Source: Tetrahymena elliotti 4EA (taxonomy: Eukaryota; Ciliophora; Oligohymenophorea; Hymenostomatida; Tetrahymenidae). Taken from it: a stretch of 64,000 nucleotides of DNA. The notes beneath the pieces were generated by a model. That model was not told the DNA's origin. It worked only from the letters and a program-made list of their open reading frames with translations, and did not search any database. Position numbers and translations under genes: made by a program. Location: contig JH720318.1 of assembly GCA_000231825.2 (NCBI GenBank), positions 886,539 to 950,538 of the forward strand. The letters run 5' to 3'. How positions within the stretch are numbered: position 1 is the stretch's first letter; every line of letters starts with the position of its first letter. Shown in pieces: positions 1-12,911 of the stretch.

Positions 1-625
1 GATTGATTTATTGAATGATTTTTACTACTTTTAATTTTACTTTAGTTTTAAATAGAAAATTATTTAATTTCCATTACCTAATTGCTGCAATATTCAAGAA
101 CAATATAAACGTTCTATGAATCTTCAAAGGAAGTGTAATACTTGACTACATTTTCATGGTTTAGACTTTTCTAAATCTTTATTTCTTAGTTCAGCTGTTT
201 ATAGATTTGTTTTAAAAAGGATTATTATTTATTCAAATATATTATCAATAGAAAAATAAATAGCCCAGTCACTATTAAAATTTTAATAAAACTCTGTGCT
301 ATGTCAAGATATATTTAATATTACAGCATCTAACAATTAAATTTTCAAATTTTACCTTTTCTTTGAAGGAATCTTTTTCTAACGAGGATTTATCAACAAC
401 CTTTATTGCATATTATTCGTTTGATGAAATATCCTTTGCAAGGTAGACTTTAGCAAATCCTCCTTTACCTAATTTGCTTAGCACCTCATAAGATCTCTCT
501 ACTTTCCATTCACCATCTTAATTTTTTTTTTTTTCATGCAGTAAATTCCTTTGAGGCTATGCTTGGTAACATGAAACGGGATCTTGCGTTGGTTTCTATT
601 GCTAACTTTGATTCTCTGTACTCAT
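1..625 (-). CDS. Polo-like protein kinase, N-terminal part (3' end outside window)
   Basis: Serine/threonine protein kinase, cut by the left window edge. Exon 1 is 625-356, intron 355-195, exon 2 194-78, and a further intron opens at 77. After a Gln-rich leader of about 45 residues comes the N-lobe: glycine loop GKGGFAKV, then the ATP-anchoring lysine in YAIKVVDK. Exon 2 continues with LNQEIKIQKSLNHENVV, YYTSFED and the hinge region VYIVLEYC. The order and wording (KSLL-like stretch, EIxIxxSLxHxxVV, FFED, VLExC) are those of polo-like kinases, which act on centrioles, basal bodies and the cell cycle. That subtype is inferred, because the catalytic loop, DFG motif and polo boxes lie outside the window. 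A run of 13 adenines (minus strand) just before the kinase domain encodes Lys-Lys-Lys-Asn. The start ATG is the first in this frame. Confidence 0.78.
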
Positions 626-1630
626 ATTTTATTTCAGTTGGTAATCAAATTCTTTAATTTCTATTTATATTTTTCTTTTTTTAATTTGTTTTTGAATTAC
701 CTTTTCTTCTTTTAATTTATGTTTTTTAATTATGAAAAGTGAAGTAAATGAAGAGGACTTTTATAATAAATATTACTTTCTTTCACTCCCTCACTCTCTT
801 AGTGCTATCTAATAGAAGTAGTTTGATTACAATCAAATTGCAAACGTACTTTTAAAAGGCTTAATACCTTTTTTGTTTGGCGATTTAATTAAATAATTCT
901 TATTTTAAATTAACAAACTAAATAATAAAATTTGTTTTTTGCATTAAGGCCATGATGATTTGAACACATTCAAAAAATATAAGCTTTATCAAATTTTTTA
1001 TTGCACACTATAATTGAATATAAAATCTAAATCTTTTATTTACTTATTTTAAGAAGAAGTGTTTTGATATAATCAACACTATAATAACTAACAGTTTTTG
1101 CAGATTATTTCTTAATTCATCTCAATTTAATTTGTTCAATTGTATTAAGAAAAATCTAATTTTATACTGATATGTTGAAATTCTTTTTAACAAAAGACAT
1201 ATATTATTCAACTGAAAAAAAAAATCAACACTACTAGAAAGTTTTTTTTAAATAAGATAGTTCTACTAAATAAAAAAACATTAGAAAATATCAACTTCTA
1301 TTTTTGTAACATTTTCAACAGAAACACTAATAAAATAAATATCTTAATTTTGTTTTGAAAATAATTATTTTAAGCATCTAAAAGATTTTTATTACATTAA
1401 ATATGAATTTATCTATTAGATTATTTAATACCATTTGGTAGTAATTACAAACTTTGAAATACTTTTTTAACATTTCAAACAATATTATGATGCATAATAA
1501 TAAATTTATGTGGAAACAAATAAAAAAAAAGTATTTGTAAATTAACAAATTAACTTAATTATTTTAGGTTTTATGGTTAAAAAATATCTTAAAACAAAAT
1601 TAATTATATAAATTACTATTAATTTTGGTT
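626..1630. other. Divergent intergenic region
   Basis: About 1 kb between two divergently transcribed genes, so it should hold both promoters. It is almost pure A+T with many poly-A/poly-T tracts. I see no convincing coding frame, RNA gene or repeat, and no promoter element I can name. Confidence 0.6.
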
Positions 1631-3724
1631 ATGAATAGATATTAGCAAATTCTAGCAGACAAAAAAATTAATAATGGTGCTGATCTTAAATTTTTATTGA
1701 ATTAAGAAGGCTTCTATAGCCCAACTAGAGACTATCAAAAGTATAAAAAAATGGAAGAGTTTCAATTGCCAGATATCAAAAAATATAATTTTTTTCCTAT
1801 GAAACCTGATAAAAATAAGCATCCTCTACATATTGATAATGAACCTACAGCATTTTAAAATTATAAAAAGAGCCAATAAATCACTTTTAAAAAAATCGAA
1901 GATAAATCATAAAGTAGCAGGAATAATGAATTATAAAATATTCAACTTTAATCTATCTCTAATAATAACTACCCATTAAACATTTCTTAAAATGCTTTAA
2001 ACTAATAAAACTAAATAAGATAGAATGTTGAAACAGAATATGGATTAAATTCAAATAAATAAAGATTGAGTCTATAGAATATTATTTCACAGTCTAGTAA
2101 ATGTTCAGCTAAGAATTAAAATTAGGAATCTACGAGCTCTAATGATAATAATTCAGGTTACAATGTTATTTAATCGCACCGATTTAGAGTGAGTTCTTTA
2201 GAAAAAATAAAGAATTCACAAATAGAAACACTGTAGCAAGGTATAAATGATCTAATTAAGAATAAAGATTAAAATGAACCCTTTGTTAATGAACTTAATA
2301 ACACAAGCATAAATTAGAGTTTAAACACTTCTTTGCAAAAAATTATTGAAATGAATAAGTAACCTAAAATAAAAAATAAAAGACAATTCAATTCCTACCA
2401 TTATGACTCATCATCTAATTTAGTCAAATAAGATTCTAAAATGTTTGCTCTATCAGATATTTACTTAAAATTAAGATAATCTCTTGAGGATATAGATAAA
2501 TGTTCAGATCCTCTTACGTTTTCTGAAAGAGTTGCTTTAAAATCAAACAGTCCTGAATAAAATTTTTAACCAAATAAAAAATAATTAAATACAAATAGAT
2601 ATAAAAATGATAAATAATATGCTAATAACTCTTCTAATTAAACTAATTAAATGAATTATACTTAAAGCCAGCAATAAAATGATCTTAAAGATACTTTATA
2701 AAATTTCATCAATATTTAAAATGAGAAAATAGAAATCTAAATAAAAAATAGTAACCCTTATATGTTTAATTCTAAAGACAATAAGCCTTAAACAATTTAA
2801 TAGAGTGCTGATAAAGATCTAAATGTATCAGAAAGCAGCTTAGTCAAAACAGATTTTATAGATAAAAGAAAAAATTAATATGGATAAATAAAAAATATGA
2901 GTAAAGATGAGAGTGATTCGACACTGTTAGGAAGTACTAAATTTTTAAATTTCCTTCCTCACCACATAAAAAAGAAGAAGATCTAGTAAGGAATATAATT
3001 GTCATAAGGTGTGTAAAGTATGAAATAAAGTTTTCCTTCATTAGAGCAGTAAAATGAAGAAGCAAGTTAAAATGTTGTACACTCCTATGAAATTAATAGA
3101 TCTCCTCAAAATAAATAAAATAAAGAAATTATTTAGAAACCTATTGATTAAAATTAAATATCAAGACAATTATCTCTTGAAAATTAATATAAAATACCTC
3201 AAAACATTTAAAATTAGACATCTTAATCAACTTAATATCAGTAATCAGATTACTTTAAATCTAAAGCCTTAGAATGTAATTTGCAATTATATTTGACTAA
3301 ATAAAATAATAGCCAAAAAGTAAAAGAAGGTAAATATTATCATATTAGAATGTAAAGTAATGATAAAAATACTTAAGATCATTAAATATATTCTCGTAGA
3401 GATTTTACTTATGATTAAACTACAAATATAAAACCTTAAAAATAAAAATTTGATGAAAAGCCATAATATTTATAATAAAACTAAAATAGATAAACTTTTA
3501 CAAAGTTTTTACCATGGGAAAACCCTAAAACTATTAATAATTTTGAATTAAAAAAGCAATAATTAAATTATAAGTAAGCTTAAAATTATGAGAATAGCCC
3601 TAAAAATAGTTTAAATAAAAATAATTTGATATCTGTTGATAACTCATATAATTCTTCTCACTATGATAGAAAATTTATTGATTTTGATATTCAAGATTAT
3701 TTCTTATTAAAAGAAAAAATATGA
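1631..3724 (+). CDS. Asn/Gln/Lys-rich protein of unknown function, 697 aa
   Basis: A single exon open in the ciliate code from ATG 1631 to TGA 3722-3724, with dozens of in-frame TAA/TAG glutamine codons. An uninterrupted run of about 700 codons is far beyond chance at this base composition, and third positions look coding. The protein begins MNRYQQILADKK and is hydrophilic throughout, with no signal peptide, membrane span or domain I recognise. The N-terminal 80 residues are the least repetitive (EGFYSPTRDYQKY, MEEFQLPDIKKYNFF) and are the best place to look for a domain. The rest is Asn/Gln/Ser/Lys-rich and probably disordered, with a Tyr/Phe-rich C-terminus (FDIQDYFLLKEKI). A decayed stretch resembling codons near 3321-3425 lies at 6168-6268. 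Function unknown. Confidence 0.8.
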
Positions 3725-4240
3725 AGGAAAACACTATTTCTTGGTATTAAAAAAACCAAATAATAATTATAAAAAAAAAATATTTGAACAAAAAATAGTA
3801 ATTTAAGGAAAATATTCTCACAAAAAATAGTAATGTCAGAAGTAATTCAATTTTTTTGAATAATAATTACTTTTATTTAATAATTTTTTTCATAATATCT
3901 TATTTTTTGTTCACACATAAAATTCGAAAAATTTTGCTGAATCATTAAATTTTAAAAATATTGAAACCTTAAAAACTAATACTTTTTGTATCAAAATAAT
4001 TTATTATTTGTTTCAACCAACAAAAAAAGTAAGTAATTAGTAAAATATAAGATAATCCAAAATTCAATTTGCCTTGCACAAAAGCAAAGAAATAAATATA
4101 TTCATAATAAATTAATATTAAATCTTCTTTTATCAGTGATTTTTCTTCATTTTGATTGAATGAATAGTTTATAAATTTGTTTTATGAAAAAAGTTTAAAG
4201 AAATTTATAGATGCAAAAAAAATGTATTTTATGAAATTAT
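3725..4240. other. Convergent intergenic region
   Basis: Between the 3' ends of the Asn/Gln-rich gene and the TMEM43-like gene. A+T-rich 3' UTR-type sequence with no gene seen. It contains two near-identical stretches around 3790-3835 built on 'aaaaaatagtaattt/atg', too short to interpret. Confidence 0.6.
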
Positions 4241-5722
4241 TCATTTTTATGGAAAATATTATTTTAAATTACTGAGAAATTCCAAGATACTAGATGTTGT
4301 TTTTTCTTACGGTTATTATTTAGATTATCTATTCAACATTTCTTAATATTTCTCAAAACTATTTTCTTTTTTTATTATTCTAATTTCCTCTAAATCACTC
4401 TTAAAATTCCTAATTAGTTCAGTGTAAGATGAAGATTTCTCTAATAGAAAAGTTATTAAACCAAATTCAAAAAATAATGGAAAGCCTATAATATGATAGC
4501 AGAGGGCTTATAAAGATACAAAGTGAACTGAAGAAACCAAAAGAACTGCCTCTAAATTTTTTCTATCAAAGTCAAAATAGTTTTGAGATATGTCTGTGTT
4601 ACCAGAATTATTTTATAAATCATAAATGTAAGATGAAATTATTTTCCTATTGTTTATATCATATAAATTTGAATCAGTGACCAATTCAAAATAGAAATAG
4701 AGAGAGCTGATTATAATTCCATAGATTAAGATCTACTTATATTCACTATTTATTTTACTATTTGAGGCTTGCTTTAAAGAGCTTATTAAATCTTTATAAT
4801 CAACAAAACCTTTATTTATAAAGCTAAATGTAGAAATATAAGAGTATCCTTTTTCTCCATTAATAGAATATTCAATTTTTTCTTGAGAGTTTGATTTACT
4901 AAAAGCTTAGAAGCTATTTTATTCTTCAATGGCCAAAATAGTAGCATTTGCTATTTTTTATATTTCATGAAAGGAAATTCTAATATCTCCTTTACTCATC
5001 TTTTCTTTATTTTATTTTATATAAATAAAATCTTCATTAATTTCTACATGCCTTCCACTCAAAATTAGTTTTTCCAAGTCATTTTAGATCACCTCACTTT
5101 CATTATTATATGAAATATTCTATTATTTTCTTCTGCTTTCTATTTCTTCAATGAGGTTCTTAAAATGATCTACATCTATTAACTTCTAAGCAAGATTATT
5201 TTCAGAGAGTTAAATTAACAATTGAGTAGAGAGTTTTAATTTTTCTAAAAAAATATCTCCATTTGTTGTAACTTCACTAGTTAAGAACTGTTGATCAGAA
5301 AATTTCAAATTACTTTCTAATATTCTTGAATCATACCACTAGCAGTTAAATTTATGGTTCATTGATTAGTTATGATAGATTTCAACTCTGCGATATAATC
5401 CTAATTAGTCAAGACTAGAAGAAGATATCTTAAAAAGATTATCTTTCGCTATCTATTAATTTTTATAAACTACATTACCATATGTATATACCAAGCTATT
5501 ATTAGTGTTTCTTTGAAGATTGGTCTCAATAGGTATTGATTTCATAATCATATTCTTTATATTTCTTGTCAATCTTTGGTTGTTCATAGCTTTAAAAATT
5601 TTATAAGAATAAAATCCAAATAAAGGGAAAAATATTAAAGCGGATATTTAGGGGTCATATAATGACTTTTAGTTAATTATGTTATTATATTTATGAGCTA
5701 ATTTCTAATATCTATTTTCCAT
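4241..5722 (-). CDS. TMEM43 (LUMA)-like membrane protein, 493 aa
   Basis: Single exon, ATG at 5722 to TGA at 4243-4241, 494 codons in frame. The order of motifs follows the TMEM43/LUMA family, which sits in the endoplasmic reticulum and inner nuclear membrane. There is an N-terminal span (ALIFFPLFGFYSYKI, about residues 29-43). A short strand LVYTYGNV is followed by the hallmark LYRRVEIYHNQ (family form L-RR-VEMYQW-E). Next come the matched stretch KFNCQWYDSRI (YNTEWRSEI in animals) and KGDIRISFHEI (GDLRVSF in animals). A C-terminal cluster of hydrophobic segments begins with ILIYGIIISSLYFYF. Length is a little above the roughly 400 aa of animal TMEM43. The tail after the last span is Lys/Gln-rich. 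The region upstream (5723 onward) has no clear earlier start. Confidence 0.82.
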
Positions 5723-6674
5723 TTTAAACGTTTTCTTATTGTAATATTTGATTTATTTTGAAACAACAAAATTTTTTGAAAAGCTTTTATAACTCAAAAA
5801 AGAATTCTAGAATAGTCTAATTATTAAAGTAGAATAGTTAGAATTAGATTATCTATTTGTTTTTTTTATTTGACATTTGCTTGAATTTAGACTTTTTTTA
5901 AAATGAATTTAAAATAATCTATATATATTCATTGAAAGTTTTTGTATCAAAAAGGTTTTTGGAAGTTCATAAATTTTGAATCAATTAAAAAATAACGTTT
6001 TATATTTTTTATACTATTAATATACTTTCATTCAATAAATAGTGTTCTATACATTTTCATACACAAAAAATTTTTATATTAATAATATTCTGCTATTAAG
6101 TGTGAAATAAGTTAAAAATTTTTAACTTTTACTCGAAAAATTAAGAAACTTCATAACAATATTATTAAAGAGTAAAAGAATATGAATATTAGTAAAGAAG
6201 AATATAAAATCATGATTAAAATGCTTAATATTATGAAGTATATTCTCCTAGAGATTGTATTTATTAAAAATGTTTTCTTCAATAAATAATATTCTATTAA
6301 CTATCATAAAGCATGGCATGCCTTTTTCTAAGAATATTTACCTCTTTGACATGTGGAAGGTTAAAGAAATTTCATCGTTTGCTATTTTTCATAATTAATA
6401 CTTAAAAAAAATGTACATAAAAATTGAGTTTTAATTTTAAGAGTGAAAATTCCTATTAAACTAAAGCTATAAAAAGTTTTTAAATATCTTATTACCTAAT
6501 TAGAAAATAAATAATCCTTAAAAATAGTATGATGAATCAAATTTTAAATATATAAGACAAGTAATAAAATATATGAAAATTTATTAATAAGTAAGTAAAG
6601 TTAATAGTATTAATGTTATTTAATAATATTAATTAATATCTTTGATAATTAAGTATTTTTTGTATATGAGATTT
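5723..6674. other. Intergenic region
   Basis: About 950 bp between the start of the TMEM43-like gene and the end of a TmcB-like gene, both on the minus strand. Mostly featureless A+T. The one item of note is the short relic at 6168-6268, described separately. Confidence 0.6.
6168..6268 (+). pseudogene. Short relic resembling the 3' part of the 1631-3724 gene
   Basis: By eye this aligns with 3321-3425 over about 100 bp. The shared landmarks are 'agtaaaagaa' at the left and 'tatattctc.tagagatt' at the right (6238-6255 against 3387-3404), with similar A+T-rich wording between. No frame carries the homology for long. It looks like a decayed fragment of a related gene, or of a duplication of the neighbour. 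Identity was estimated by eye only, and compositional bias could inflate it. Confidence 0.35.
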
Positions 6675-9600
6675 TCACAAAATTTTTATTTTGCTTAGAA
6701 AAGTTAGCATATAAGTGTTTTCGACAACAACTTAAATGTCAAGAAGACTTAAAAATCTTCTGTTGTCATTCATTTCTTTTTGCATTTTTCTATAAAAAAA
6801 TGCCCACCACAACAAGAATAGTACCAATAAGATTAAAATTTCAAACACTGAGACAAGATTCTCTGTGGTTTACATCTAAGATAAATATTTTCTTCCTTTT
6901 TCTTTCATAAAATCTTTGAGAATTGATAAAATATTTATCATCACTCTAAAATAAATATTAAAATTTGGTATATCAAAGCCAGGTTCCCAGGCTTTTATTA
7001 TAGTTTTTAAGTCATTATTTTGATTTAATGATATCATATCATTCACTGCTTACAAACTGTCAAAGTAAAATTTTGCAGAAGTTTAATATCCTTTTGTTAA
7101 GATTCCATTTCTTAGAGAAGAGCACTAACTTATATCTATTTTGTAATCAGCTTACTATAAAAACTCAGGGTATTCTTTTATTGGGGAACAAATATCCTTC
7201 TTGAGGATTTAATAAAAAAATTTTTAATAGTCAGAGTCATCATATCTTTTTTTTGCACTTGATTCTGAAACTATTTAGAGCACATCACTTAATTTTTATG
7301 AACTTTCTGTGAAAAATGATGGTAATCTTTATGCAAAAAATTATCCTTTATATAAATGTTAGCTATTTAGACTGTAGTAAATATTTCCCAAGGTAAGATA
7401 ATAATAGTAAGAAAAAGAATTTTTTAAGTCATACAGAGAGCCTTTTTGATTTTAAAATAAAAATTAAAAAAAATAATATCAAAAAAATGTTTTAAATTAC
7501 TTAAAACCCTAACATTTAGAATTGCTTCTTATTAAAAGTTATTTATGAGGATATATGCTATGATTGGAAGTATTATTATAAAAGCAAAAACGACAATACT
7601 TGTGAAAAGCATTTTAAATGAGAATTTCCTTAAGGGCTAGCATGTTGAAATTGTTTTTTTCTTGTTTGGTTTTTCTAAATTCTTTAAAATTAGCTGTTTT
7701 TAATTATCTGAAAATGTTGGCAATGATTTCTAGTAACTATCATTTTTTTCAACTTTGTTTTTATTTTATTTTTGAGATACCGACCCAGTTAACTTTTATA
7801 TATCTTTATATTGTTATAAAGCAAACTAGAAACTACTAAGACTAGAAACTGCTTGCTTTGACATTGAAATTATACTGTTTGCATTTAAAGTAGACATCAA
7901 CCTATAGATTTATTCATTTTAGAACTGCAAATATGCATAGATAGGAAAGATAAATATGAGCATACATAGAGAGAGCGAAATACAGAGATACATAAGAAGA
8001 GCAGCATTAGAAGTAATCGACTCAAGAGATGTTACAGATGTACTTTAAATATCTGTCTTTACATAATTAGCTTACTGTAAATACTACTAGTAATTATTAA
8101 TTAATATAGCTTGCTGATTATAACTATCAGATTATAATAATGGATATGTTTTATATGCAGTCAAATAATTTTGCACAAAATAAAATTCAGAAGATGTAAT
8201 GTTAAATAATTAATCTTTTTTTGATTTAGCATCTTAGTTTACAGACCATTTAGTTTTTCTATTTATAGTGTCATAAAAATATGGAGTATACTACTAAGAG
8301 CTGCTAATTTATGAGATCCAAAGGCTAGTCCATTCTTCATTTAATATGTTAATATTACCCATACACTCATCCTTAACATTTGTCCACCTTTTAGTTAAGC
8401 CTGGAATTAATTAAAATAGTACCATGTAATACTAGGTTATATAAAGCTAAATCTAAGACATAGATGATGCTATATCCATAGGCCATGATACGAAATTAAA
8501 ATCAACCTGAGCTCTATCAAAAGAAAAAGATATCTATACACCTTATAGAATGATAGCAAGAGAAATGGAGAGAACTGAAACTAAACCAAACAAATTGAGC
8601 AATCTTAAACCTAAACTGCTTTATTTTGTCATAATTTTTCTTTCTACTTATTTCAATGCTTCCCTAGTTGAGTTTGAACTGCTTACTAAAGAAGACTGTT
8701 AATAGTTTTTCTTGACTCCGTTATCTGCATGGTTACTATTATTGGATTCATTATCATTATCTTGGAACTTAACTTGATGATTTGAGTTAAACATATTTAA
8801 CTATTTTTCAGAAAAAACTTAGTCATAAAAATCCTATTAATCAACGTAAATATGAGATTGGTGAATTTTATCTTCTGGTTTGTGTAAGTTAGTGAAGCTT
8901 TTTTAATTTTCAATTGTGACAAGATGCTAATTATGATAACTAGAGATACTATTTTTCATTATTGAATGAACAATATTATTAGGAAAAGGATTTGTTTCGC
9001 TTGATACTACTAGAGCTTGTGGTTAATGCGAGCTTTCTTGCTCATTCTTTTTATTAAAACTTTCTGATAGTTTTCCCTCTTGATAGGCTTGTAATCTTTT
9101 AATTATATCTCTAGATAATCTGTTCTATTTGTTCTGTGACTTTTCATTGCTTTTGCTCTTAGAAAGAGTGGTTGGACTCTTCCAAAATTTTTCTGGTAAT
9201 TATTTAATTTACTTTCTTTCACTTTTTTACAATAAATCTTCATCAAAACATTTTGGTGTCAATACTTTTTAAGTGTCTTATTCTAAATATTATCTTGTAG
9301 ACAACTAAGGCTGCTCTCTATCTGTTTATCTGTAAGTACTAGGTGGATCTTAGCTCATTAAATGAGAAACCTCAAAAATAGTATTTGAGGGAGATTGCAT
9401 TTAACTAACATGAGTTTTTTTAGAAATATTTAAAAAAGGACTATCTCTCCATTCAGCTTTTTGTGAGATTTAATCTTCTATTTTCAGACTTTAAATATCA
9501 GGGAATAATGTCTTTTTATTATTTTTAGCTTTGTTCTAGAAATTTGTAATAGAATTTTTCTAAGTTAGTCCATGAACAGAACTATGTTCATTAAATTAAA

Positions 9601-12600
9601 AAAGTTCTGAGTTTCCTATTCTTGTTGATTGTTGAAGATTGGTTAAGCTTTCAATTTCTAAGTTTGAAAAATGATTTTTTAGATTTTAATTTTTTTGAAA
9701 ATATTTTATTTTACCTAGTTTAGAACTAGAGCTTTAATTGAATTTAGCGTATTCCATTTATAATTGCTAAATAAGTGGCTATATTTCATATGCGTTTGTA
9801 ATTTTCTAACTATTCTTTATGGATATAGTGTAACAAGGGAACTCATTATTTTTTGTATATAAAATTTCAAGCTAAACATGATAATAGATGAGATTTTTAT
9901 TATTGGATTGGATTTCCTATTCTGACCACTTCAATATTTTATCTGACAGTGATGATGACTTGAAATATTCCTTTGAAGATATATTTTAATCTAGAGACTG
10001 AAGGCTTGAGTTATAAAAAGAGGGTAAAATCATAAGAGTATCTTTAATCAACAATTATTAAGTTTCTGAATTTTACTAGAGAGTTGGAATTTAAGGAAAT
10101 ATTTTTGAGGCATTAATTTTAGATATCTCATCTATATCAAATGATTTTGATAGGAAATTTTGATAAAACTGCTTAGAAACAATCTAAATGTTGTAGGTAT
10201 CTTTTTTTATAAGCAAGCAATTGCTTACATCATAGTTGAGGGAAATAGTGCAAACAAACCCTATCTAATCAAAAGCACTTACATGATCAATAGTTGCTTT
10301 TACATTTACTGGAACTGCAAAATTCTCCTAATTTTTAGCTAATGCAGAAGAAATTACAGTCGTACTAGGATACTTTTTTTCAGAGCCATATAAATATTAC
10401 TTAATTTACTGCTGATGCTCTAACGTCATTGAATTAGGTATGATAGTATGGATATTTTTGCCTATGTAGTTAGGAAAACCAAACATTTATTCAAAGGATT
10501 TTTAAGCTTTCAAAATATTCCCTAAAGTAGAGATTTCGGCACTTAGAAAAAGTACGCATGAATCGCTTTCAAATAAATTGTGCCTCTAAGAAGAAGCGAC
10601 TACAGTGCCATTTAAAATTTTCCTGTGTTACATCTAGGCTAGTTAGTGAGAGAAATTAATTTGATCATTACCAAGGACAAAACAAAAGTTTTAATTATAG
10701 CCATTTTTAATTACATTCAATTAAACATTATTTGGATTAAGCTTACTTAAGAATGTAATCTTCTATTTCAAGTGACGTCTAGAGTCATATAATTTTTAGC
10801 AGCATTCTTAAATTTGATAGGTATTTATATGATCGTTATTTAGCATACTGAGTAAGTCTAATTTTTAGTACAAAGATGACTCATAAATTGAAGATGTAAT
10901 TCTGAGATGTTCTTCAAAAATGAGCCCTACAATATCCCCCAAAAAATTATTATTTTCTATTTTGAAAGATTTTTTTATTTTATAAGTTAAGTATTAATAA
11001 TACATCTAAAATAGAATAGAAGTTTTGGGGAATTCATGCTTTAATTTTTAAATCTAAAAAAGTGTATGGGATTTTGAATTTACTTATTCCAATAAAAAAT
11101 TAATATAATAAAAGTGTATTTTATTTAGATTATTCGATGTCCTTAAAATCTCTCTAAAAAGTGTATCTATATGCAGGATTAAGTGCTCTCTTCTTTTGAA
11201 TTACTTCTTCTCTTTGTTTCCTTTCACCTTTTCATTTTTTTTAAAAAATACAAAATTATTTTTGTTTTTCTATTAATTGTTAACTAATTAAGTCAGCAAA
11301 AATGATTTAAATTTTATTAATTTTTTAAATAATTACAATTTCTTAGCAAAAGCAATGTCTTTGTTTACACTATTCTGCATGATTACTTGTAATTGATTCC
11401 AATACAACAGAGTTAGGATTTTAAAAATACTAAAAATGATTGAACTTATCGAGTTGAGATATAGCATCTTAAAGATAATAAATTTGAGATAAAATATTTT
11501 TATTTAGTATTTTATTAGGTAGTTAAAGGTATCTGTAATAGAATGATGACATATACTTTTAAATTTCCAACGCTATTTTTATAACTAAAGGAAATATCGC
11601 CAAAAGAAGTATGTTTAAACTCATAGTAAAATTAGCTTTAAGTATTAAAAAAGATAAAGAAGAAATAGCTAATAAAAAGATCAGTATATATTATAGGACT
11701 CTCATATAATAAACATGATATTATCTATAATAAGATTAATAAATGATTCCAAAGCCAGACAAAATTAAACAAAGTACAGAGCTAATTTCATACTTGTAGA
11801 GACCTCTATTAAAAATAAGTATAGAAAACAGCAATCTTTTTATTACTTAGATCAGATTTAAAGGATATTTAGATAAGGCATCAATAGTATTACTCTAATT
11901 TAAGTTGTAATCAAAGTCATGTAAGTCAGCTAAAACTCCTATTTATTGGGATAAATTGTTAGAAAAAATAAAAAAATACAATTTTGGTAAGTAAAGCATT
12001 CAATTAATTTGAAAGTAATCTAATAATAAGAGAGAAAGAAGGATACTTGAATGCTTCCTATGAAAAAATAAGAAATTTTTTTTTTCAAGATAAAATTATA
12101 AATACTTGAATTTGTTTCAATATTAATTAATTAGGATTGATCAGATTTAAAAATGAAATAATACTTATCCTGAATAATTGCTATTTTTTCAATTTGTTAG
12201 TATTTGGAGATAGAATTTCTAAAATTGGAGTAAAAGATGAATATTTTTTCATACTTTTTTTCTTTCTGTTTCTATATATTTCTACCCTTGATAATAGTGT
12301 AAGGGTGCCAAATAAAAAGTTTAAAACTTTAATGGATCAAAAAATGTTTAATTTAAGAAATTTATGTTAAACTATTTATTTCAAAAAATAAAAAATTTAA
12401 TTTGTAAGCTAAAAAAATAATTACCAATTATAATGGACATTGTAATATTTAATATTTTGATCCAATTTGTCTCATAAAGACTAAATAAAACTGAAGGTGC
12501 ATAGATCAAGTATGAGTATATCTTAAATAAAAAACTTAATAAGTTTTGGATTGCAGATATCTAATTATCTGAAGGCTCATAATTGCTTTTTTACTGACTG

Positions 12601-12911
12601 TTCCAAATATAATAAGCTGCATCAATAGATACTAATACCAAAATGCCTAAATTAATACTTAGGAATATAAAAAATATCTCCCAACTATATTTTTCTTTAT
12701 ATTTATCACTAATATCTAAAAAGCTAGCAACTTTACTGAAGCTTTTAAACCCTTTCTATTCAATAAGTGAAGTTGTTTCTTCAGTAATTAAAAAATAAAA
12801 AAGATAGCCTATTTATATAGCAAATAGCAAAATGCCTAGTAAATACTACCTTGAGAAGAAGTGAAATGTTATAAAAAATTAATTGCAATAGTAATCTTTT
12901 ATTTTGTTCAT
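6675..12911 (-). CDS. TmcB-like multi-pass membrane protein with PAS-like domain, 1874 aa (copy 1, intact)
   Basis: Exons 12911-12425, 11938-11337, 11269-7501 and 7441-6675. All phases agree (5625 nt). Domain order: residues 1-355 form a bundle of hydrophobic spans, closing with the His/Cys motif HAEQCKQRHCFC. A helical region follows (FYYINFLLEQ, FQMYYQYLTYKIK), then a PAS-like domain (SFEQMFGFPNYIGKNIH, NSMTLEHQ, NFAVPVNV) at about residues 510-650. A long Ser/Gln/Lys-rich middle leads to a C-terminal half with paired spans around an outer loop, and the conserved end FLSLLDIQVVVENTYML. This matches the tiny-macrocysts-B-related family of ciliates, probable membrane sensors of unknown ligand. 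Intron 1 is unusually long (486 bp); intron 3 interrupts VLS|SLYDL exactly as in the paralogues. The intron that paralogues carry after the PAS region is absent here. Biochemical role is not established. Confidence 0.82.

Noticed and set aside
935..985. tRNA-like stretch around 'gatttgaaca'
   Set aside because: Only a B-box-like string is present; no A box, acceptor stem or anticodon arm could be folded.
3054..3272. 72-aa Lys-rich ORF inside the Asn/Gln-rich gene
   Set aside because: It is an alternative frame of the 697-codon gene, which continues uninterrupted on both sides.
7618..7839. Plus-strand ORFs in the standard code inside TmcB-like genes (also at 10160, 12137, 20162, 33891 and 41095)
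   Set aside because: They are antisense shadows of minus-strand exons or introns that are open in the ciliate code and have homologous paralogues.
11040..11245. Second open, protein-like frame (REEVIQKKRALNPAYRY) overlapping exon 3 of TmcB-like copy 1
   Set aside because: The other frame aligns better with copies 4 and 5 (FYYINFLLEQ, FQMYYQYL) and joins intron 2 in the conserved phase, so this frame is taken as chance.
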